Below are positions 6,120 through 8,781 of a DNA stretch of 8,781 nt, one piece after another (the first letter of the stretch is position 1; each line of letters starts with the position of its first letter). Under the pieces are notes generated by a model. It did not search any database. It worked only from the letters and a program-made list of their open reading frames with translations, and was not told the DNA's origin. Source of the stretch: Treponema sp. GTDB lineage: Bacteria > Spirochaetota > Spirochaetia > Treponematales > Treponemataceae. The position numbers and the translations under genes are program-made. The stretch is from positions 1 to 8,781 of the forward strand of contig JAHAZL010000091.1 of NCBI GenBank assembly GCA_018384055.1. The letters are read 5' to 3'.

Positions 6120-6155
6120 TTGCTTATTTTCAATATTATTGTATAATTGTATAAA
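6120..6155 (+). promoter_or_regulatory. Promoter of the Crp/Fnr-type regulator
   Basis: TATAAT (6142-6147) has TTGCTT (6120-6125) 16 bp upstream. An alternative -10, TATAAA (6150-6155), ends 7 nt before the ATG at 6163. The surrounding region is very A/T-rich. Either choice gives a leader of under about 10 nt for a start at 6163. Confidence 0.5.
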
Positions 6156-6162
6156 TTATAAA

Positions 6163-6843
6163 ATGTTGGAAATCCAACAAATTGAAATGTCCATGGAAAA
6201 TATAGAATTACTTCGAGAATGTTCCCTTTTCAAAGGAATGAAAGACCGGCAGATTGAAAGCGCCCTCAGGAAGCTTGGTGCAACAGAAAAGAAATACAGA
6301 AAGAATTCCCTGCTCATTACAAAAGGACAGAAAGAAATGCAGCTAGGCCTTATGCTTGAAGGTGAAGCCGTTGCAAGTCAGGATGATGTTTGGGGAAATA
6401 AATACATGGTTAGCGAAGTAAAATGTGGACAGACTTTTGCAGAACCTTATGCAGCAGCAGACATGCCTTCAAACATAATCGTACAGGCAAAGGGAATCTG
6501 CAGGGTTCTGTGGCTCAATGTTTCTAAAATCAATTTCGCAGGAAATGACCCTGTCCTGCTTTTGGTGACCTCCAACCTTTTGCAGGACATGGCATTCAAA
6601 CTGCTTAACCTTAATCAGCGCCTTACCCACATTTCAAAACAGACGACACAGGAAAAACTCCTTTCCTATCTTTCTGCTCAGTCGGAAGAAGCAAAATCCC
6701 TGGACTTTGTCATTCCCTTCAACCGTCAGGAACTCGCAGACTACCTTTCGGTTGAAAGAAGCGCCATGTCTGCAGAACTTTCCAAACTGGTGGAAGGCGG
6801 AAAACTAAAGACAAGGAAAAATCGGTTTACCCTTTACCCCTAG
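6163..6843 (+). CDS. Crp/Fnr-family transcriptional regulator
   Basis: A 226-residue DNA-binding regulator. The N-terminal cyclic-nucleotide-binding-like beta-barrel spans about 17-125 (LLRECSLFKGM, LGLMLEGEAVASQDDVWGNKY, GQTFAEPYAA). A dimer helix follows (about 127-160), then a winged helix-turn-helix at 180-226 (IPFNRQELADYLSVERSAMS, then KLVEGGKLKTRKNRF). Only Cys20, Cys88 and Cys113 are present, and no FNR-like N-terminal Cys cluster is seen, so a [4Fe-4S] sensor is unlikely; the ligand is unknown. Starts at 6163, 6187 and 6193 are all possible and none has a Shine-Dalgarno sequence. I chose 6163 because a -10 box lies just upstream, but the conserved part begins at MENIELL (6193). A second palindrome overlaps the 6163 ATG, suggesting autoregulation. 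Confidence 0.88.
   Translation: MLEIQQIEMSMENIELLRECSLFKGMKDRQIESALRKLGATEKKYRKNSLLITKGQKEMQLGLMLEGEAVASQDDVWGNKYMVSEVKCGQTFAEPYAAADMPSNIIVQAKGICRVLWLNVSKINFAGNDPVLLLVTSNLLQDMAFKLLNLNQRLTHISKQTTQEKLLSYLSAQSEEAKSLDFVIPFNRQELADYLSVERSAMSAELSKLVEGGKLKTRKNRFTLYP
6164..6179. promoter_or_regulatory. Palindrome 2: candidate Crp/Fnr-type operator at the start codon
   Basis: TGTTGG-N4-CCAACA is a perfect 16-bp inverted repeat. It shares the TGTTG...CAACA half sites and the 6-4-6 layout of palindrome 1, 86 bp upstream. It lies just downstream of the presumed transcription start and overlaps the ATG at 6163, where a bound regulator would block transcription. Confidence 0.5.
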
Positions 6844-7121
6844 TTTCTTTTCTATCCCTTTTTCTTCTTTTTTTTACAGGAAGCTATGATGAAAATGCAA
6901 GGGTAATCAATGTCGCCCACAGGAATTCAATCTATGTAAGTTCAGTTTGGAAATCCAGTGATGGGAAGACGCACATCATCTGTTCCAATGACACGATTTA
7001 TAAAAGCACTCTTCTTGTCAGGACAGGCAAAGGCGATTTCGAATTTATAATCCCACGCTGCCCGAACAACTGGAATCTTGAAGGAAAAGAAAATGGTCAG
7101 ATTCGGCATGTGAAATTCTAA
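6840..7121 (+). pseudogene. Start-less reading frame, remnant of a secreted or lipoprotein gene
   Basis: The frame is open for 93 codons up to TAA 7119-7121, but no ATG, GTG or TTG in this frame lies between the regulator stop and the conserved-looking part. It first reads a hydrophobic run (SFLSLFLLFFTG), then SYDENARVINVAHRNS, and ends IRHVKF. This resembles the end of a signal peptide followed by a secreted domain; FTGS stands where a lipobox FTGC might once have been. Alternatively, an AGGA ribosome site with ATG at 6886 starts a 6-codon frame, and one extra A in the run 6892-6895 would join it to the long frame. No known family was recognised. A hairpin with its stop codon in the loop follows. 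It could be a decayed gene, a frameshifted gene, or non-coding DNA. Confidence 0.45.
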
Positions 7122-7148
7122 ACTGATTCAGACTGCCGAACCTTTTCT
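7102..7148 (+). terminator. Possible terminator after the start-less frame
   Basis: TTCGGCA (7102-7108) pairs exactly with TGCCGAA (7134-7140). An inner TGAA/TTCA pairing extends the stem. CCTTTTCTT follows, so the T-run is imperfect and the terminator would be moderate on the plus strand. It lies between convergent genes, 11 nt before the stop side of the transporter gene. Confidence 0.45.
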
Positions 7149-7158
7149 TAAAGTTTTT

Positions 7159-8493
7159 CTACCAGTTGAAAGTAATTATTCCGTACAGATAGACGAAGAT
7201 GATTGCAAGTGGGACAAAGTAACGGAATATCGGTTTCATCCAGTTCTGAACTTTTAGTCCCTTGCCTGCATTTGCTTCAGCCATGAATTCATCCCAGCCC
7301 CATCCAAACTTATTGCAGCAGAAAAGGGCGATTACAAGAGAGCCCAAAGGAAGAATATTTGTCGATACGATGAAATCCCAGAAATCAAGCCAAGTACTTC
7401 CTTCTGCAAATGGCTGGAAATGAAGCACGCTGAAACCAAGGGCTGTTGTTAGTCCAAGGGCAAAAACTACAGCCCCGCAAAGCAAGCATACTACAGGTCT
7501 GTTCCATCCGGTAAGTTCCCTTACCATTGCCACGATGTTTTCGCACACGCCCAGAACTGTTGAAAGGGCTGCAAAAACCATGAACAGGAAGAACAAGGTT
7601 CCCCACCAGCGGCCACCCTTCATGTTGTTGAAAACGGAAGCCATTGTATCAAAAAGCAAACTTGGACCGGCCCCTACTTCCACATTGTATGTGAAACAGG
7701 CTGGGAAAATAATTACTCCTGCAATGATTGCAACCAGAGTATCAAGAATGATTATGTTTACAGTCTCACCCATAAGGGAACGGTCTTTCCCGATGTAGCT
7801 TCCGAAAATCGCCATGCTTCCCATGCCTACGGAAAGGGTAAAGAATGCCTGGTTCATTGCGCCTACAATCAGGGCGCCATTTATTTTTGAAAGGCTTGGA
7901 ATAAGGTAGAACTTCATTCCTTCAACTGCACCTGACAAAGTAAGGCTGTGAATTCCAAGAACAAGGATCAGGACAAGCAGGGCTGTCATCATGTATTTTG
8001 TTATGCGTTCGACCCCGCTCTGAAGCTTAAAGCACAAAACCGTAAAACTGACGGCAACCGTAACCAGAAGATAGGTCACATTCAGCCCTGGATCAACAAT
8101 CATTTTTACAAAACCCATGCTTCCAAAACTGCCCGTTAGGAATTTTACAAAATACGATATTATCCATCCCGTTACTACCGTATAAAAAGCCATAAGGGAA
8201 ATGTTTCCTGCAAGACACACATATCCCATGGCACCCCATTTTTTATTTTCTGGCTTTAGCTTCTGGAACATGTACACCGGACTTGTCTGTGCTGCCCTTC
8301 CCAATGCAAATTCCAAAGTCATTGTCGGCACTCCAAGCAAAATCAGACAAAGCAGATATACGAAAATGAAAGTACCGCCGCCATGCTGACCGCACATCCA
8401 CGGGAATTTCCATACATTGCCGCAGCCAATGGAACATCCTGCTGCAAGCATTATAAAGCCAATTCTACTGCCTAATCGTTCTCTGTTATTCAA
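7159..8493 (-). CDS. Neurotransmitter:sodium symporter (NSS) family transporter
   Basis: A 444-residue inner-membrane protein with about 11-12 membrane spans that would import an amino acid or related amine with Na+. The N-terminus NRERLGSRIGF leads into TM1 with AGCSIGCGNVWKFPW (18-32), matching the unwound, sodium-binding GNxWRFP motif of the family. MNQAFFTLSVGMGSMAIFGSYI is the matching TM6 region. Length fits bacterial members such as MhsT and Tyt1; the substrate cannot be told. The start is TTG at 8493-8491. An in-frame TGA lies just upstream, a GGGGG ribosome site (8500-8504) is 6 nt away, and the NSS N-terminal pattern begins right there. It is divergent from the Na+/H+ antiporter gene and convergent with the start-less frame. 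Confidence 0.93.
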   Translation of the reverse strand: MNNRERLGSRIGFIMLAAGCSIGCGNVWKFPWMCGQHGGGTFIFVYLLCLILLGVPTMTLEFALGRAAQTSPVYMFQKLKPENKKWGAMGYVCLAGNISLMAFYTVVTGWIISYFVKFLTGSFGSMGFVKMIVDPGLNVTYLLVTVAVSFTVLCFKLQSGVERITKYMMTALLVLILVLGIHSLTLSGAVEGMKFYLIPSLSKINGALIVGAMNQAFFTLSVGMGSMAIFGSYIGKDRSLMGETVNIIILDTLVAIIAGVIIFPACFTYNVEVGAGPSLLFDTMASVFNNMKGGRWWGTLFFLFMVFAALSTVLGVCENIVAMVRELTGWNRPVVCLLCGAVVFALGLTTALGFSVLHFQPFAEGSTWLDFWDFIVSTNILPLGSLVIALFCCNKFGWGWDEFMAEANAGKGLKVQNWMKPIFRYFVPLAIIFVYLYGIITFNW

Positions 8494-8655
8494 AAGAATC
8501 CCCCTGCTTCAAAACTAAAGTGAATAGGTTTTATAGTTTAACATATATTCAACTTCTTTGGGTAAAATGTTCATCGGAAGTAAAGCAAAACACAATAGTT
8601 TTCCCATTCCAAAATTTACATTGACAAATTCTTCTTACAGACCGAAAATTCAATT
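8494..8655. promoter_or_regulatory. Divergent promoter region of the NSS and NhaC genes
   Basis: For the plus-strand gene, TTGACA (8621-8626, perfect) lies 17 bp before GAAAAT (8644-8649), which ends 6 nt before the ATG at 8656. For the minus-strand transporter only a -10-like TATAAA (8535-8530) is seen, without a good -35. No operator-like palindrome was noticed between them. Confidence 0.5.
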
Positions 8656-8781
8656 ATGAATATGATTGGAACATTTTGGTCACTTGTTCCGCCTGTAGTT
8701 GCCATTACACTGGCACTGATTACCAAGGAAGTTTATTCTTCCCTCTTTATTGGCATCGTCATCGGCGGACTTTTTTTCTCT
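8656..8781 (+). CDS. nhaC: NhaC-family Na+/H+ antiporter (N-terminal fragment)
   Basis: The first 42 codons are inside the window and the rest lies beyond the edge. The protein begins MNMIGTFWSLVPP and continues through ALITKEVYSSLFIGIVIGG (20-38), a stretch typical of the first two membrane segments of NhaC-type antiporters, which exchange Na+ for H+ across the inner membrane. Malate/lactate-type NhaC relatives begin in the same way, so the exact subgroup is open. The ATG at 8656 is favoured because a TTGACA promoter places the transcript start at or next to it; ATG 8662 is the alternative. There is no Shine-Dalgarno sequence. Confidence 0.8.
   Translation, partial: MNMIGTFWSLVPPVVAITLALITKEVYSSLFIGIVIGGLFFS

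Noticed and set aside
6139..6162. TTG start at 6139 for the Crp/Fnr-type regulator
   Set aside because: It falls on the -10 box itself, has no ribosome site, and adds residues not expected in the family.
6163..6843. Oxygen-sensing FNR with an iron-sulfur cluster
   Set aside because: Only three scattered cysteines are present and there is no N-terminal Cys cluster; the ligand is left open.
6886..6906. Short ATG frame with a good ribosome site
   Set aside because: It stops after six codons. It is mentioned only as a possible former start of the broken frame.

Overview
The window looks like chromosomal DNA of a spirochaete, most likely a gut or rumen Treponema. This is inferred from the Treponema-style lipoprotein leader ending in VAGC, a Ser/Gly-rich linker followed by an Lcl/DUF1566-like domain, the family resemblance of the transporters and regulator, and an interspersed palindromic repeat. 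No rRNA or tRNA gene, transposase or CRISPR array was seen. Both ends cut through genes.

Layout. Positions 1-659 (-) hold the N-terminal part of a secreted lipoprotein. It is preceded by a leader with a terminator-like hairpin and a 7-bp tandem repeat. Positions 930-1094 (-) encode a 54-residue Cys-rich protein, divergent from two coupled GNAT-type acetyltransferases (1154-2258, +). Positions 2258-2510 are an elaborate repeat element whose last unit reaches the promoter of the next operon. Positions 2543-5111 (+) are a tightly overlapping operon of nnr (NAD(P)H-hydrate repair), lrgA and lrgB. Positions 5156-6007 (+) encode a single-chain cupin-nitroreductase closed by a clear terminator. Positions 6163-6843 (+) encode a Crp/Fnr-type regulator with two matching 16-bp palindromes at its promoter. 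Positions 6840-7121 hold an open but start-less reading frame that looks like the remains of a secreted protein. Positions 7159-8493 (-) encode an NSS-family sodium symporter, divergent from the start of a NhaC-type Na+/H+ antiporter (8656 to the window edge, +).

How the genes may work together (inference). The middle of the window has a redox and metabolite-stress flavour: repair of damaged NAD(P)H, an LrgAB carrier of the type linked to pyruvate export or import and autolysis control, a flavin nitroreductase with a metal-binding cupin, and a Crp/Fnr regulator. The right end is sodium-centred: a Na+-driven amino-acid symporter beside a Na+/H+ antiporter that could maintain the gradient.

The most unusual signals are the symmetric repeat element ending at the nnr promoter, the paired palindromes around the regulator start, several promoters whose -10 box lies only 6-8 nt from the start codon (suggesting leaderless mRNAs), the cupin-nitroreductase fusion, the small C-x5-C-x5-C-x-C-H protein, and the broken gene after the regulator. 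No complete new system is proven by the sequence alone.
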